A stretch of DNA of 64,000 bases. Source: Flavobacteriales bacterium (GTDB taxonomy: Bacteria; Bacteroidota; Bacteroidia; Flavobacteriales_F; PHOS-HE28). Position numbers and translations under genes: made by a program. Under the pieces are notes generated by a model, which saw only the letters and a list, made by a program, of their open reading frames with translations, did not search any database and was not told the DNA's origin. Where the stretch lies: contig JACJZF010000002.1 in assembly GCA_020635725.1 (NCBI GenBank), positions 248,001 through 312,000 on the forward strand. The letters are read 5' to 3'. Positions 33,800 to 43,350 of this stretch are shown in pieces; the first letter of the stretch is position 1; each line of letters opens with the position of its first letter.

Positions 33800-34519
33800 A
33801 TGCCGAGATTCGGGTGGCTGTTTCTTGTGTTGGTGTGCGGTGGCCCACTAGCTGCTCAAGTCGATATCGGCGTTGGGTTCGGGATTCAGCAGCGGAGCAT
33901 ACGGGCAAGGTCCAGCGAAGGGTATGAGTATGCGAATTTCGGTGACATCAATAGCCCGGACTTGGGCGCAGTGCTGTTCTATCGCGAGAGGCGCGGTAGC
34001 CATGGGAATCTGGGTCTCGAACTCCAATGGATCAGGTAGGAGTTCCATGCCAACTATTATGCGGGTGGTTTGGCTGGAGGCATAGACAACGATGTGCATG
34101 TGGTGCTGCACACGTTGAGCCTGGCCATTCTTCCAGAAATTCGCATGGCGGCCGAATCAGATGCCGTGATTCGATTCGGCATTTCAGGAGGATTCCGTGT
34201 TGCAGGGCGAATGACCGGTTGGAGGACGGTTTCCGTGCCATACCACTACGAGAAGGAATTGTATTCCGATGCCGTCCCGAAGGACTTCGGCGGGGAGCTG
34301 CGGTTCATCGTCGGTTTCGGGTTCCGGGCCCCAGCGGGTTCCCGTGGCGGCATCACGATTGACCCCTATGGGGCCTATGGGCTCTCCTCGATGCTCAAAG
34401 CCGACCCGGGTTCTCGGTCGGCTGAGCTGGGGATACGCATCGGTTGGAGTCTGCGCCTCAAAGGCGAAGGCCTTAGCGCCTGGATCGACCGCATGACGGG
34501 TGAGATGAAACCCTACTGA
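33800..34519 (+). pseudogene. Outer-membrane beta-barrel protein with in-frame amber stop
   Basis: The ATG at 33800 gives a signal peptide (MPRFGWLFLVLVCGGPLAAQ) and a beta-rich protein. The frame hits TAG at 34037-34039 (…LELQWIR-stop-EFHANYY…) and then continues open in the same frame to 34519, with strongly beta-barrel-like sequence (FGISGGFRVAGRM, ELRFIVGFGFRAP, ELGIRIGWSLRLKG). A single C to T change (CAG to TAG) would explain it. Full length would be 239 codons, the same size class as the next gene, which looks like a paralogue. It may be a recent pseudogene, a read-through gene or an assembly error. Confidence 0.75.
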
Positions 34520-34547
34520 GCAAGCGTTCTTCAAACACCCCACCCTA

Positions 34548-35243
34548 ATGCGCTGGCTGACTCTCGTCGGGATTCTGGCATGCCTCAATAGCAGCGCTCA
34601 ATTCGAATGGGGCGGCGGGGTCGGGGCGTTCGCGCAGCAGCTCATCGTGCTCGATATGGGCAGTGGCGCATCATACCTGGAGAATACAAAGACGGTCCTT
34701 CCATCCTTGGGGATCGCGTTCCGCGATCGATCACCCACCAAGAGCAACCTCTTCCTGGAACTGGCCTGGATGCACCGCAGCTTCTTCGCGCATCTGGACG
34801 ATAGCGGCAAAGGCGGCGGGGTCCGCACAGACATTGACGTGCGATTGGAGCAACTGTACTTCACCTTCGGACCGGAGTGGGGCCGGGGGCGCAACACCTT
34901 CCGTCTGGGCCCCCAATTCGGTTGGCTCCTCGGCGGCCGTGTCGTGGGAACGGAGAAAAGCTGGGCCATGTATCCGCAACCGAACGGCGACACGACACGA
35001 GAGATTGACACCGCTGCTGGCGCCTATTTCAAGGGGGATTTCCACCTGTTGCTGGCCGGGCGGATAACGCGGCAGGTCATGGACCGCTTATCGATCTCGA
35101 TGGAGCCATTCCTGGCGTGGCCACTGGTGCGGATGTCGTCAGAGGCTAATGTTGTCCATAGCATTGATCTCGGCCTTCGGGTCAACCTCTTCCGCAGCTA
35201 CGCATCTCGCGGCTTGTTGCCTCGGCTCACTGCTTCCCGATGA
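34548..35243 (+). CDS. Outer-membrane beta-barrel protein (PorT-like size class)
   Basis: 231 residues with signal peptide MRWLTLVGILACLNSSAQ. The mature part alternates hydrophobic/polar strands: FEWGGGVGAFAQQL, NLFLELAWMHRSFF, LEQLYFTFGPEWG, TFRLGPQFGWLLGGR, HLLLAGRITRQV and IDLGLRVNLF. About eight to ten strands suggest a small barrel. Related in plan to the interrupted gene 28 bp upstream, so the pair is probably a tandem duplication. Its 3' end overlaps msrB (convergent) by 17 bp. No specific function can be given. Confidence 0.7.
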   Translation: MRWLTLVGILACLNSSAQFEWGGGVGAFAQQLIVLDMGSGASYLENTKTVLPSLGIAFRDRSPTKSNLFLELAWMHRSFFAHLDDSGKGGGVRTDIDVRLEQLYFTFGPEWGRGRNTFRLGPQFGWLLGGRVVGTEKSWAMYPQPNGDTTREIDTAAGAYFKGDFHLLLAGRITRQVMDRLSISMEPFLAWPLVRMSSEANVVHSIDLGLRVNLFRSYASRGLLPRLTASR

Positions 35244-35778
35244 ACTCCAGGCTCACGCTATTGATGCAGTAGCGCAGGCCGGTCGGTTTCGGCCCATCGT
35301 CGAACACATGGCCGAGGTGCGCGCCGCATCGGCCGCAGGTGGTCTCGGTGCGCACCATGCCGTACGTGCGGTCCTCGTGGTACAGGATGGCTTCCTTCCG
35401 CTCAGGCTTGAAGAAGCTGGGCCAGCCGCAGCTGCTCGCGAACTTGGCATCGGCCTGGAAGAGCACGTTGCCGCATACGGCACAGGCATAGGTGCCAATG
35501 CCGTCGAAGTCCCAGTACTTGCCAGTGAAGGCCCTTTCAGTTCCCTTCTCGAAGGCGATGTAATATAGGTCGGGTGGCAGTATCCGCTTCCACTCGCTCA
35601 AGGGCACATCGAGCTTCGTTGTGTCGGTGTGCGAGTAATAGGGGTTGCCGCTGTGGTCGTACTGGCTCATCGTGTCGCTCATGGTCGATTCCGTCTTGGG
35701 GGTCTGGCCGTTCGTGGTACCGCAGGCCGAAAGCAGCAGGCCCGTTGCGAGTCCGAATGTGCAGGTCGCGTGTCTCAT
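35227..35778 (-). CDS. msrB: Peptide-methionine (R)-S-oxide reductase MsrB, exported
   Basis: 183 residues from the ATG at 35778, which gives a lipoprotein-type signal (FGLATGLLLSACG). The SelR/MsrB domain has the zinc cysteines CAVCG and CGRCG, the catalytic GLRYCINSVSLEF with the resolving/nucleophilic Cys, and the SSCGWPSFF substrate loop. It reduces methionine-R-sulfoxide, here on envelope proteins since it is exported and likely membrane-anchored. Upstream in-frame codons add only a basic stretch and are disfavoured. Confidence 0.92.
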   Translation of the reverse strand: MRHATCTFGLATGLLLSACGTTNGQTPKTESTMSDTMSQYDHSGNPYYSHTDTTKLDVPLSEWKRILPPDLYYIAFEKGTERAFTGKYWDFDGIGTYACAVCGNVLFQADAKFASSCGWPSFFKPERKEAILYHEDRTYGMVRTETTCGRCGAHLGHVFDDGPKPTGLRYCINSVSLEFIGKQ

Positions 35779-35892
35779 GCTCCTTGGTCGTCTACGTCGG
35801 GCAATCATGACAAAGGTTTGATGGGAAACCTGCCAACTGGTCGGTTGGTTCACGGATCCATGCGGCGCCTCCGTCGAAGTGTTGAAAATTCC

Positions 35893-35910
35893 CTTCCCCT
35901 AAAGGGGAAG
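35893..35910. terminator. Hairpin between msrB and topA
   Basis: CTTCCCC-TAAA-GGGGAAG, 7-bp perfect stem, 114 bp upstream of msrB (divergent) and 76 bp before topA. Its role is unclear; it may be a regulatory hairpin. Confidence 0.3.
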
Positions 35911-35986
35911 CTCAAGGATGGGCGGAAGAGCCGATCCGCAACCCGGCGCGCGGCCCTTTTATTTGCCGCCCTGAAACCGGAACGAG

Positions 35987-38575
35987 ATGGCCAAGAAGAG
36001 CGGTGATCTGGTAATCGTGGAGTCGCCTGCCAAGGCGAAGACGATCGAGAAGTACCTCGGCAGCGGCTACACCGTGCTGAGCAGCTACGGCCATGTGCGC
36101 GACCTGCCCGAGCGCGACCTGAGCGTGGACGTGGAGAACGGCTTCGAGCCCACCTACATCATTCCTGATGACAAGAAGGACCGCCTGAAGCAGTTGCAGA
36201 AGGAGGCGGATAAGGCCGAGACCGTATGGCTGGCGACTGATGAAGACCGCGAGGGAGAGGCCATCAGCTGGCACCTGAAGGAGGCGCTGAAGCTGCCGGA
36301 CGACCGGGTGAAGCGCATCACCTTCAACGAGATCACCAAGAAGGCCATCCTCGAGGCCATCGAGAAGCCGCGCTCCATCGATATCCATCTGGTGGATGCG
36401 CAGCAGGCCCGTCGCGTGCTCGATCGCTTGGTGGGCTATGAGCTGAGTCCGGTGCTCTGGCGCAAGGTGAAGCCCAGCCTCAGCGCAGGCCGCGTGCAAA
36501 GCGTGGCGGTGCGGCTGATCGTGGAGCGCGAGCGCGAGATCCTCGACTTCGACAGCAAGAGCGCGTTCCGGGTGACCGCGGTGCTCACCAACGAGAAAGG
36601 GCAGGTGGTGAAGGCCGAGCTGCCGGCCAGGTTCGCGACGGAGGCGGAGGCCATGTCCTTCCTCCAAGGGTGCGTTGGCGCGGGCTATTCCGTGAGCGCC
36701 GTGGAGAAGAAACCCGGCAAGCGCTCGCCTGCCGCGCCCTTCACCACCAGCACGCTGCAGCAGGAGGCCAGTCGCAAGCTCGGCTACGGGGTGGATCGCA
36801 CCATGCGCATCGCCCAAGGGCTTTATGAGCAGGGGCACATCACCTACATGCGTACCGATTCGGTGAACCTGAGCGACCAGGCCATCGAAGCCGCCGCCGC
36901 GCAGATCAGCGCGCAATACGGCGAGCGCTACAGCAAGCCGCGCCGCTTCGCCACCAAGAGCAAGGGCGCGCAAGAGGCGCACGAAGCCATTCGCCCCACC
37001 GACATGGCCGTGCGCAACGCGGGCAGCGATTCCGATGCCGAGCGACTCTACGACCTCATCTGGAAGCGCACGCTGGCCAGCCAGATGGCCGAGGCCGAGC
37101 TGGAGAAGACCGTGGTGGATATCGCGATCAGCACCCGGCCTGCCGAGCCGCTCCGCGCGCAAGGCGAGGTCATCCTCTTCGACGGCTTCCTGAAGGTGTA
37201 CATGGAAGGACGCGACGATGAGGGCGACGAAGAGCAGGAGGGTCTGCTCCCCGAACTGCGACAAGGCGAGGCGCTCGATCTCCGCGAGATGACCGCCACG
37301 CAACGCTTCGAGCGCCCCGCACCGCGCTACACCGAGGCCAGCCTAGTGAAGAAGCTCGAAGAGCTCGGCATCGGACGGCCATCGACCTACGCTCCGACGA
37401 TCAGCACCGTGCAGAAGCGCGGCTATGTGGTGAAGGAAAGCCGCGAGGGCACCCCGCGCGCCTACCGGATCCTTACGCTCGCGGGCGGCGAGATTGCCCA
37501 GAAGACCGCTTCGGAGAACGCCGGCGCGGAGAAGCAGAAGCTCTTCCCCACGGACATCGGCATGGTGGTGAACGACTTCCTCGTAGAGCATTTCCCGAGC
37601 ATCGTCGATCTGCACTTCACCGCCAAGGTGGAGGAGGAGTTCGACGTGATCGCCGAGGGCAAGGAGAACTGGCGCGAGATGATCGCGCGCTTCTACAAGC
37701 CGTTCCACGCCACGCTCGGCACGGTGGTGGAGACCGCCGAGAAGGCCACCGGAGCGCGCGTGCTCGGCACCGACCCGGTCAGCGGCAAGGACATCGTGGC
37801 CCGCATCGGTCGTTTCGGCCCCATGATCCAGATCGGCAGCGTGGACGATGAGGAGAAGCCGCGCTTCGCCAGCTTGCGCAAGGACCAGAGCATCCAGACC
37901 ATCACCTTCGAGGAGGCGCTCGACCTCTTCAAGCTGCCGCGCACCCTGGGCGAGCGCGACGGCGAGGTGTGCACCGTGGGCATCGGCCGCTTCGGACCCT
38001 ATGTGCGCCTGGGCAGCACCTACGCCAGCCTAACGCCCGATGACGATCCGCTGGAGATCACGCTGCAGCGGGCCGTGGAGCTCATCGACCTGAAGAAGGC
38101 TGCCAGCGCCACGCGCGACCTCGGCGAGCACAAGGGCGAGATGATCGTGCAGGGCCGGGGCCGCTTCGGTCCTTTCGTGAAGTTCGGCAAGACCTACGCG
38201 AACATCCCGAAGGCCGAGGATCCGGCGGCCGTCACCTTCGAACGCGCCGTGGAATTGATCGAAGCGAAACTCGCCGGGGCGCGCCAGAACATCCTGAAGG
38301 AGTTCGAAGGCTCCGCCATCCAGGTGCTCAATGGCCGCTATGGCCCGTACGTGACCGATGGCGCCAAGAACGCTAACGTGCCCAAGGAGAAGCAGCCCGA
38401 GCAGCTGACCTTGGAAGAGGCCACGGCACTCCTGGCCGCGGCTCCTGAGAAGAAAGGCGGTCGGAAGGGACGTGCCGCCAAGAAGGCTCCGGCGAAGACG
38501 TCCTCGTCAGGCAAGAGCGGGAAAGCGGCCGCCAAGAAGGCTGCTGGCAAGAAGGCCGCGAAGAAGAAGAGCTAG
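35987..38575 (+). CDS. topA: DNA topoisomerase I (type IA)
   Basis: 862 residues. The Toprim domain begins VIVESPAKAKTIEKYLG and has TDEDREGEAISWHL (acidic metal ligands) near residue 83. The catalytic tyrosine is in GHITYMRTDSVNLS near 288. The C-terminus has four copies of a short beta motif (GRFGPMIQIG, GRFGPYVRLG, GRFGPFVKFG, GRYGPYVTDG) instead of classical zinc fingers. It ends in a basic Lys/Ala tail (KKAAGKKAAKKKS) that presumably binds DNA nonspecifically. It relaxes negative supercoils. A TTTATTTG-like box lies 22 nt before the start. Confidence 0.97.
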   Translation: MAKKSGDLVIVESPAKAKTIEKYLGSGYTVLSSYGHVRDLPERDLSVDVENGFEPTYIIPDDKKDRLKQLQKEADKAETVWLATDEDREGEAISWHLKEALKLPDDRVKRITFNEITKKAILEAIEKPRSIDIHLVDAQQARRVLDRLVGYELSPVLWRKVKPSLSAGRVQSVAVRLIVEREREILDFDSKSAFRVTAVLTNEKGQVVKAELPARFATEAEAMSFLQGCVGAGYSVSAVEKKPGKRSPAAPFTTSTLQQEASRKLGYGVDRTMRIAQGLYEQGHITYMRTDSVNLSDQAIEAAAAQISAQYGERYSKPRRFATKSKGAQEAHEAIRPTDMAVRNAGSDSDAERLYDLIWKRTLASQMAEAELEKTVVDIAISTRPAEPLRAQGEVILFDGFLKVYMEGRDDEGDEEQEGLLPELRQGEALDLREMTATQRFERPAPRYTEASLVKKLEELGIGRPSTYAPTISTVQKRGYVVKESREGTPRAYRILTLAGGEIAQKTASENAGAEKQKLFPTDIGMVVNDFLVEHFPSIVDLHFTAKVEEEFDVIAEGKENWREMIARFYKPFHATLGTVVETAEKATGARVLGTDPVSGKDIVARIGRFGPMIQIGSVDDEEKPRFASLRKDQSIQTITFEEALDLFKLPRTLGERDGEVCTVGIGRFGPYVRLGSTYASLTPDDDPLEITLQRAVELIDLKKAASATRDLGEHKGEMIVQGRGRFGPFVKFGKTYANIPKAEDPAAVTFERAVELIEAKLAGARQNILKEFEGSAIQVLNGRYGPYVTDGAKNANVPKEKQPEQLTLEEATALLAAAPEKKGGRKGRAAKKAPAKTSSSGKSGKAAAKKAAGKKAAKKKS

Positions 38576-38676
38576 CGCTTCCAACACCGGGCTGTGCGCA
38601 GTTGCGCCCGCGCTGATGGCAGCGGGCCTGTTCGTGCACGCATTTTCGCGGCGAGCCGTCACGGTTTCGGCCCCGC

Positions 38677-39849
38677 ATGGATATCAGCATCTACTTCCGT
38701 CCCTCCGAGCGCTTCGGGCGCAGCCGCCCGGAATGGAACGCGTATACCCTCGGCGACACCACGCTCTTCCATCTGGAGGGCCGGGGCTTCCCAGCGTTGC
38801 AGGGCGTGCAGGTGGCGCTCTTCGGTGTGCTGGACGACCCCGGTCACGCCCGCCCACGAGGCTGCGTGAGCGCGCCCGATGCCATTCGGGAACAGCTCTA
38901 CCAGCTGCACCAGACCGCCTCACCTGTGCGCCTGGTGGACCTCGGCGACATACACCCCGGAGCGAGCGCGGGCGACACGCAGCATGCCGTGGCCGAGACC
39001 TTGGCCGAGCTCATGCGCCTGAACATCGTCCCCGTGTTGCTCGGTGGCGGACAGGGCCACACCTTCTCCCAATACCTGGCGTACGAGAAACTCGAGCGCA
39101 CGGCCAATCTGGTGTGCATCGACAGCCGATTCGACCTCGGGGAGCCCGGTCAGGCCTTGGCCGATACGAGCTACCTGAGCCACATCGTCCTGCGCCAGCC
39201 CAATTACCTGTTCAACTACAGCAACCTCGGCTACCAGACCTACCTGGTGGACCAGCCCGGCATCGAGCTCATGGAGCGGCTGCTCTTCGATGCGCACCGC
39301 CTGGGCGAGCTCCGCAGCAGCATCGCCGATGCCGAGCCCGTGCTGCGCAACGCCGATACCCTCAGCGTGGACATGTCGGCGATCCGGCGCAGCGACGCTC
39401 CCGGCGTAAGCCGTCCGAACCCCAACGGCTTCCACGGCGAGGAGGTCTGCCAGCTCCTGCGCTATGCCGGGGTGAGCGAGAAGATCACCTCGGTGGGCAT
39501 CTATGAATTAGACCCCTCACGGGATGAGGCCGAGGCCACCGCTCAGCTGGCCGCCCAAATGGTCTGGTGCTTCCTGGACGGTTTCCGCAGCCGCACCAAC
39601 GACCTGCCCTGGCTCGACCGGAAGCGCTTCACCCGGTTCAGGATCCCGATCCGCGGCCATGAGCAGGAACTCGTCTTCTACAAGAGCTCGGTGAGCGACC
39701 GCTGGTGGATGGACGTGCCCTACAAGGCCGAGCAGGAGGCACGCTTCGAGCGGCACCATCTCGTGCCCTGCTCGTACAGCGACTACCAGGCCGCTTGCCG
39801 GGAAGAGGTGCCCGACCGCTGGTGGCGCACCTTCCAGAAGCTCTCCTGA
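38677..39849 (+). CDS. Arginase/formimidoylglutamase-family protein with altered metal site
   Basis: 390 residues with the ureohydrolase fold: VPVLLGGGQGHTFSQYLAYE (canonical GGDH replaced by GGGQGH), NLVCIDSRFDLG (canonical DAHxD becomes DSRFD) and SVDMSAIRRSDAPG (canonical SxDxDxxDPxxAPG loses two Asp). These are the binuclear manganese ligands of arginase/agmatinase, and several are absent. Bacteroidota have a family of about 380-residue formimidoylglutamase-annotated proteins with this look. It may hydrolyse another substrate or be non-enzymatic. No histidine-degradation (hut) genes are nearby. Stands alone between topA and the T9SS cluster. Confidence 0.75.
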   Translation: MDISIYFRPSERFGRSRPEWNAYTLGDTTLFHLEGRGFPALQGVQVALFGVLDDPGHARPRGCVSAPDAIREQLYQLHQTASPVRLVDLGDIHPGASAGDTQHAVAETLAELMRLNIVPVLLGGGQGHTFSQYLAYEKLERTANLVCIDSRFDLGEPGQALADTSYLSHIVLRQPNYLFNYSNLGYQTYLVDQPGIELMERLLFDAHRLGELRSSIADAEPVLRNADTLSVDMSAIRRSDAPGVSRPNPNGFHGEEVCQLLRYAGVSEKITSVGIYELDPSRDEAEATAQLAAQMVWCFLDGFRSRTNDLPWLDRKRFTRFRIPIRGHEQELVFYKSSVSDRWWMDVPYKAEQEARFERHHLVPCSYSDYQAACREEVPDRWWRTFQKLS

Positions 39850-39904
39850 GCGCCACGGCTCCGGCCACGTTGCCAGCCCTCCCCGGGATGGGGCGTTAAC
39901 AGGA

Positions 39905-39934
39905 TTTGGCGGGTTGGGGGAATTGCTATATTGG
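39905..39934 (+). promoter_or_regulatory. Promoter candidate for the porP-gldKLMN cluster
   Basis: TTTG at 39905-39908, 18-bp spacer, then TATATTGG at 39927-39934 (one mismatch to TAnnTTTG). It lies 70 nt upstream of the PorP/SprF ATG and gives a conventional untranslated leader. Confidence 0.5.
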
Positions 39935-40004
39935 CGCCGGTTCTGGGGGCAGGTCATCGCCTGTCCCCGTCGTGTGTCGGGTCCAAATCGAACGGAACAA
40001 CAGC

Positions 40005-40937
40005 ATGAGGGGGATAGTTACCGCAGCATTGTGCGTAGCCATGACGGGCGTTTTGTTCGCCCAGCAGGATGCGAAGTTCACGCAGTACATGTTCGACCGC
40101 CTGTCGATCAATCCGGCCGTGGCGGGCACCACCGGGGAGCTTTGCGGCACCCTGTTGCTGCGCCAGCAATGGACCGGCTTCGACGGCGCGCCCCGGACTG
40201 CCCTGCTGAACGTACATGGCAACCTCAAGAGCATCAGCAGCGGCATCGGCCTCTCGGTGTTCCTCGATAAGCTCGGTCAGCAGAGCAGCACCTATGCTCG
40301 CCTCCACTATTCCTTCCACCGCAAGATCGGTCCCGGCACCTTCGGCGTGGGCCTCTCGGCCGGCCTGATGAGCCACACCTTGGGCAATGACTGGCGCGCG
40401 ACCGATCCCGTGGCTTCCGACAACACCATCCCGGCCAACGGCAACAGCGACATGGGCTGGGACCTGGCCGGTGGCGTGTACTACACCAGCCCCAAGCTCT
40501 GGGCCGGTATCTCCAGCACCCACCTCACCGAGGTGGAGCTGCGCAACGTGAGCATTCAGCAGCGCCGCCACTGGTTCGTGCAGGCCGGCTACAATTGGGC
40601 GCTGAAGGCCGACCCCACGAAGTACGTGATCCAGCCCAGCGTGCTGATGAAGACCGACGGCACCTCCACCCAGTTCGACCTCACGGGCATCTTCCTCTAT
40701 AATAACATGGTGTGGCTGGGCGTTTCGTATTCCACGGAGGATGCGATCTCCCCCTTGATCGGGTATCAGTTCAAGCCGAACCCGAAGTCGATGCTCCGGA
40801 TCGGGTACAGCTACGATGTGACGACTTCCCAGCTGCGGAATTACAGCAGCGGCAGCCACGAGGTGATGCTCAATTACTGCATGACCATCGTGAAGCCGCC
40901 CGACGTGCAGATCTATCGGAACCCCTTGTTCCTCTAA
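40005..40937 (+). CDS. PorP/SprF family type IX secretion membrane protein
   Basis: 310 residues from the ATG at 40005 (signal peptide MRGIVTAALCVAMTGVLFAQ). The mature N-terminus QDAKFTQYMFDRLSINPAVAGT is the hallmark of PorP/SprF proteins. The rest is a predicted beta-barrel (GIGLSVFLDKLG, FGVGLSAGLMSH, DLAGGVYYTSPKLWAGISS, MLRIGYSYDVTT). PorP/SprF proteins anchor or present T9SS substrates at the outer membrane. Placement directly before gldK, as in PorP-first clusters, suggests it is the core PorP rather than a SprB-specific SprF. Confidence 0.93.
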   Translation: MRGIVTAALCVAMTGVLFAQQDAKFTQYMFDRLSINPAVAGTTGELCGTLLLRQQWTGFDGAPRTALLNVHGNLKSISSGIGLSVFLDKLGQQSSTYARLHYSFHRKIGPGTFGVGLSAGLMSHTLGNDWRATDPVASDNTIPANGNSDMGWDLAGGVYYTSPKLWAGISSTHLTEVELRNVSIQQRRHWFVQAGYNWALKADPTKYVIQPSVLMKTDGTSTQFDLTGIFLYNNMVWLGVSYSTEDAISPLIGYQFKPNPKSMLRIGYSYDVTTSQLRNYSSGSHEVMLNYCMTIVKPPDVQIYRNPLFL

Positions 40938-41062
40938 TCTCGGAACGAAACCAAATCACCTCAACTGCCGTAAAGTGCCTCGTCCATAGGTGTTCGCTTA
41001 CCCGAAACGCCTCTAGACAAGGGTCCCTGCAAGGAAGAACCGAACGGCATAACAGGAAGAAC

Positions 41063-42424
41063 ATGCAACGTCCCATTCTGTATCTCGGCGCCATCGGCTT
41101 GCTGGCGAGCTGTGGCGGTGGCGGTCAGGGGCAGCTGACCGGCGTGCTGGGCAGGCCCGGCTGGTACCAAGTGGATCCTTACGGGATGAATTACATCCCC
41201 ATGGGCAGCTACGTCATGGGTCCTAGTGACCAGGACGTGCCCTATGCCTTGGTCGCCAAGAGCAAGACCGTGTCGGTGCAGGCCTTCTACATCGACCAGA
41301 CGGAGATCACCAACAACGAGTACCGCCAGTTCGTGTTCTACGTGCGGGACTCCATCGCCAAGCGGATCCTGGGCGATGAGGACATCGGCGAGCACATCAT
41401 CTCCGAGGACGAGTTCGGCGAGGAGATCGATCCCCCGGTGATCAACTGGCGTGAGCGCATCAACTGGTACGGCGACGAGGAGCGCGAGGCACTGGCCGAC
41501 ATGTTCCTCAGCGAAAGCGAGCGTTTCTACCGTCGCAAGGAGATCGACACGCGCAAGTTGATGTTCGAGTACTACTGGATCGACCTGAAGGAGGCCGCCC
41601 GGAAAGGAACCCCCAGCAACTGGGCGCGCGACCTCGACCTGAGCTACACCAACACGAAGGGGCAGAACAATGCCATCCGCGGCCACAGCGACCGCAGCAA
41701 GTTCATCATCAAGGAGGTCATCAATGTGTACCCCGACACCCTCGTATGGGTGCACGACTTCACCTACTCGTTCAACGAGCCGATGACCGAGAACTACTTC
41801 TGGCACCCGGCCTACGACGATTATCCCGTGGTGGGCGTGACCTGGGTGCAGGCCACCGCCTTCAACGTATGGCGCACGCAGCTGATGAACAGCTGGCTCG
41901 AGAGCAATGGCGAGGCCTTCGTGAACCGCTTCCGCCTGCCCACCGAGGCCGAATGGGAGTATGCCTCGCGCGGCGGACTCGATCAAGCGCCGTTCCCCTG
42001 GGGCGGTCCCTACGTGCGTAACCGGCAGGGCTGCTTCCTGGGCAACTTCAAGCCCTTGCACGGGAACTATACCGATGACGGCGGCTTCCACACCGTGCCC
42101 GTGGACAGCTACACCCCGAACGATTACGGCCTCTACCAGATGTCGGGCAACGTGAGCGAGTGGACCAGCACCGCCTTCGATGAGAGCGTGTACGATTTCG
42201 ACCACGACCTCAACCCCGAGTACAGCTACGATGCCCTGGCCACCGACGCGCCCGCGCTCAAGCGCAAGGTGATCCGCGGCGGCTCCTGGAAGGACATCGG
42301 CTACTACATGCAGACGGGCACCCGTTCGTATGAGTACCAGGACACCGCGAAGGCCTATATCGGCTTCCGTTCGGTGATGACCTACCTGGGTCGCGGCAAG
42401 GCCATCAACGCCGAGGACCTCTAG
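41063..42424 (+). CDS. gldK: Gliding motility/T9SS lipoprotein GldK (PorK)
   Basis: 453 residues from the ATG at 41063 with lipoprotein signal LYLGAIGLLASCGGG. The formylglycine-generating-enzyme-like fold is seen in MNYIPMGSYVMGPSDQDV, VSVQAFYIDQTEITNNEYR, FRLPTEAEWEYASRGG, MSGNVSEWTST and KVIRGGSWKDIGYYMQTG. GldK forms, with GldN, the periplasmic ring attached to the outer membrane that the GldLM motor drives. The first gene of gldKLMN, 125 bp after the PorP/SprF gene. Longer in-frame starts (from 40712) run through the PorP gene and are not used. Confidence 0.96.
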   Translation: MQRPILYLGAIGLLASCGGGGQGQLTGVLGRPGWYQVDPYGMNYIPMGSYVMGPSDQDVPYALVAKSKTVSVQAFYIDQTEITNNEYRQFVFYVRDSIAKRILGDEDIGEHIISEDEFGEEIDPPVINWRERINWYGDEEREALADMFLSESERFYRRKEIDTRKLMFEYYWIDLKEAARKGTPSNWARDLDLSYTNTKGQNNAIRGHSDRSKFIIKEVINVYPDTLVWVHDFTYSFNEPMTENYFWHPAYDDYPVVGVTWVQATAFNVWRTQLMNSWLESNGEAFVNRFRLPTEAEWEYASRGGLDQAPFPWGGPYVRNRQGCFLGNFKPLHGNYTDDGGFHTVPVDSYTPNDYGLYQMSGNVSEWTSTAFDESVYDFDHDLNPEYSYDALATDAPALKRKVIRGGSWKDIGYYMQTGTRSYEYQDTAKAYIGFRSVMTYLGRGKAINAEDL

Positions 42425-42518
42425 ACTTGGAACCAGCAGCCGTTACAGAACCAGAACGGTCGCATTCATTAGCCATTTCCCATACCTTCAGACGAACCTC
42501 AAAACGCAAGGACGAACG

Positions 42519-43307
42519 ATGAAACCCGGCAGCAAGAAGTGGAAGAACTTCATGGCCAAACTGTACGGTCTCGGTGCAGCGGTCGTGATTGTGGGCGCTC
42601 TCTTCAAGATTCAGCACTGGCCCCTGGCCAGCTTTTTCCTGATCCTCGGTCTGAGCACCGAGGCCATCATCTTCTTCTTCTCCGCGTTCGAGCCTCCGCA
42701 TGAGGATCCGGATTGGAGCCTGGTCTACCCCGAGCTAGCCACGGGCGAGAAGGCCGAAGGGGATGACTTCAAGAAGGAGGACCAGCGCTCGATCACCGAG
42801 CAGCTCGACAACATGCTGGAGAGCGCCAAGATCGAGCCCGAGCTCATCGCCAGCCTCGGCGATGGCATGCGCTCGCTGAGCGATCAGGCCAAGCAGATGG
42901 GCCAGATCACCGGCGCCGCATCGGCCACCAACGAGTACGCCAGCAGCCTGAAGGACGCGGCCACCAAGGTCAGCAGCCTCAGCGACACCTACGCCAGGGC
43001 CAGCGAGAGCCTCGTGGGCCTCACCACCAACGTGGATGCCGGCAAGACCGCGGGCGCCAGCCTGCAGCGCATGAGCGACAACCTCAGCGCGCTGAACGAG
43101 ATGTACGAGATGCAGCTGCGCTCGAGCCGCGAGAAGCTCGATGCCGCCAACCAGATGTTCGAGGGAATGGGCGAGATGCTCACCAACCTGAAGAACTCGG
43201 TGGAGGACACCAAGCGCTACAAGGAGAACATCTCCGAGCTCAGCGACAACCTGCAGAAACTCAACACGGTTTATGGCAACATGCTCAGCGCCATGCGCGT
43301 GGGCTGA
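42519..43307 (+). CDS. gldL: T9SS/gliding motor stator protein GldL
   Basis: 262 residues. Two membrane segments near the N-terminus (KLYGLGAAVVIVGALFKIQH and ASFFLILGLSTEAIIFFFSA) include the Glu in GLSTEAIIFFF, the family's membrane-embedded residue implicated in proton coupling. A long cytoplasmic helical region follows, with many Ser/Leu/Asn heptads (LSDQAKQMGQITGAAS; LKNSVEDTKRYKENISELSD). GldL pentamers surround GldM dimers to form the proton-driven rotary motor. 95 bp after gldK, 44 bp before gldM. Confidence 0.96.
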   Translation: MKPGSKKWKNFMAKLYGLGAAVVIVGALFKIQHWPLASFFLILGLSTEAIIFFFSAFEPPHEDPDWSLVYPELATGEKAEGDDFKKEDQRSITEQLDNMLESAKIEPELIASLGDGMRSLSDQAKQMGQITGAASATNEYASSLKDAATKVSSLSDTYARASESLVGLTTNVDAGKTAGASLQRMSDNLSALNEMYEMQLRSSREKLDAANQMFEGMGEMLTNLKNSVEDTKRYKENISELSDNLQKLNTVYGNMLSAMRVG

Positions 43308-43350
43308 GGCCGGCTTGACCAAGCAACCATAACCCAAATACGGTCAAGAG

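Noticed and set aside
40712..41062. N-terminal extension of GldK into the PorP/SprF gene
   Set aside because: The extension lies in another frame of the PorP gene. The ATG at 41063 yields a proper lipoprotein signal.
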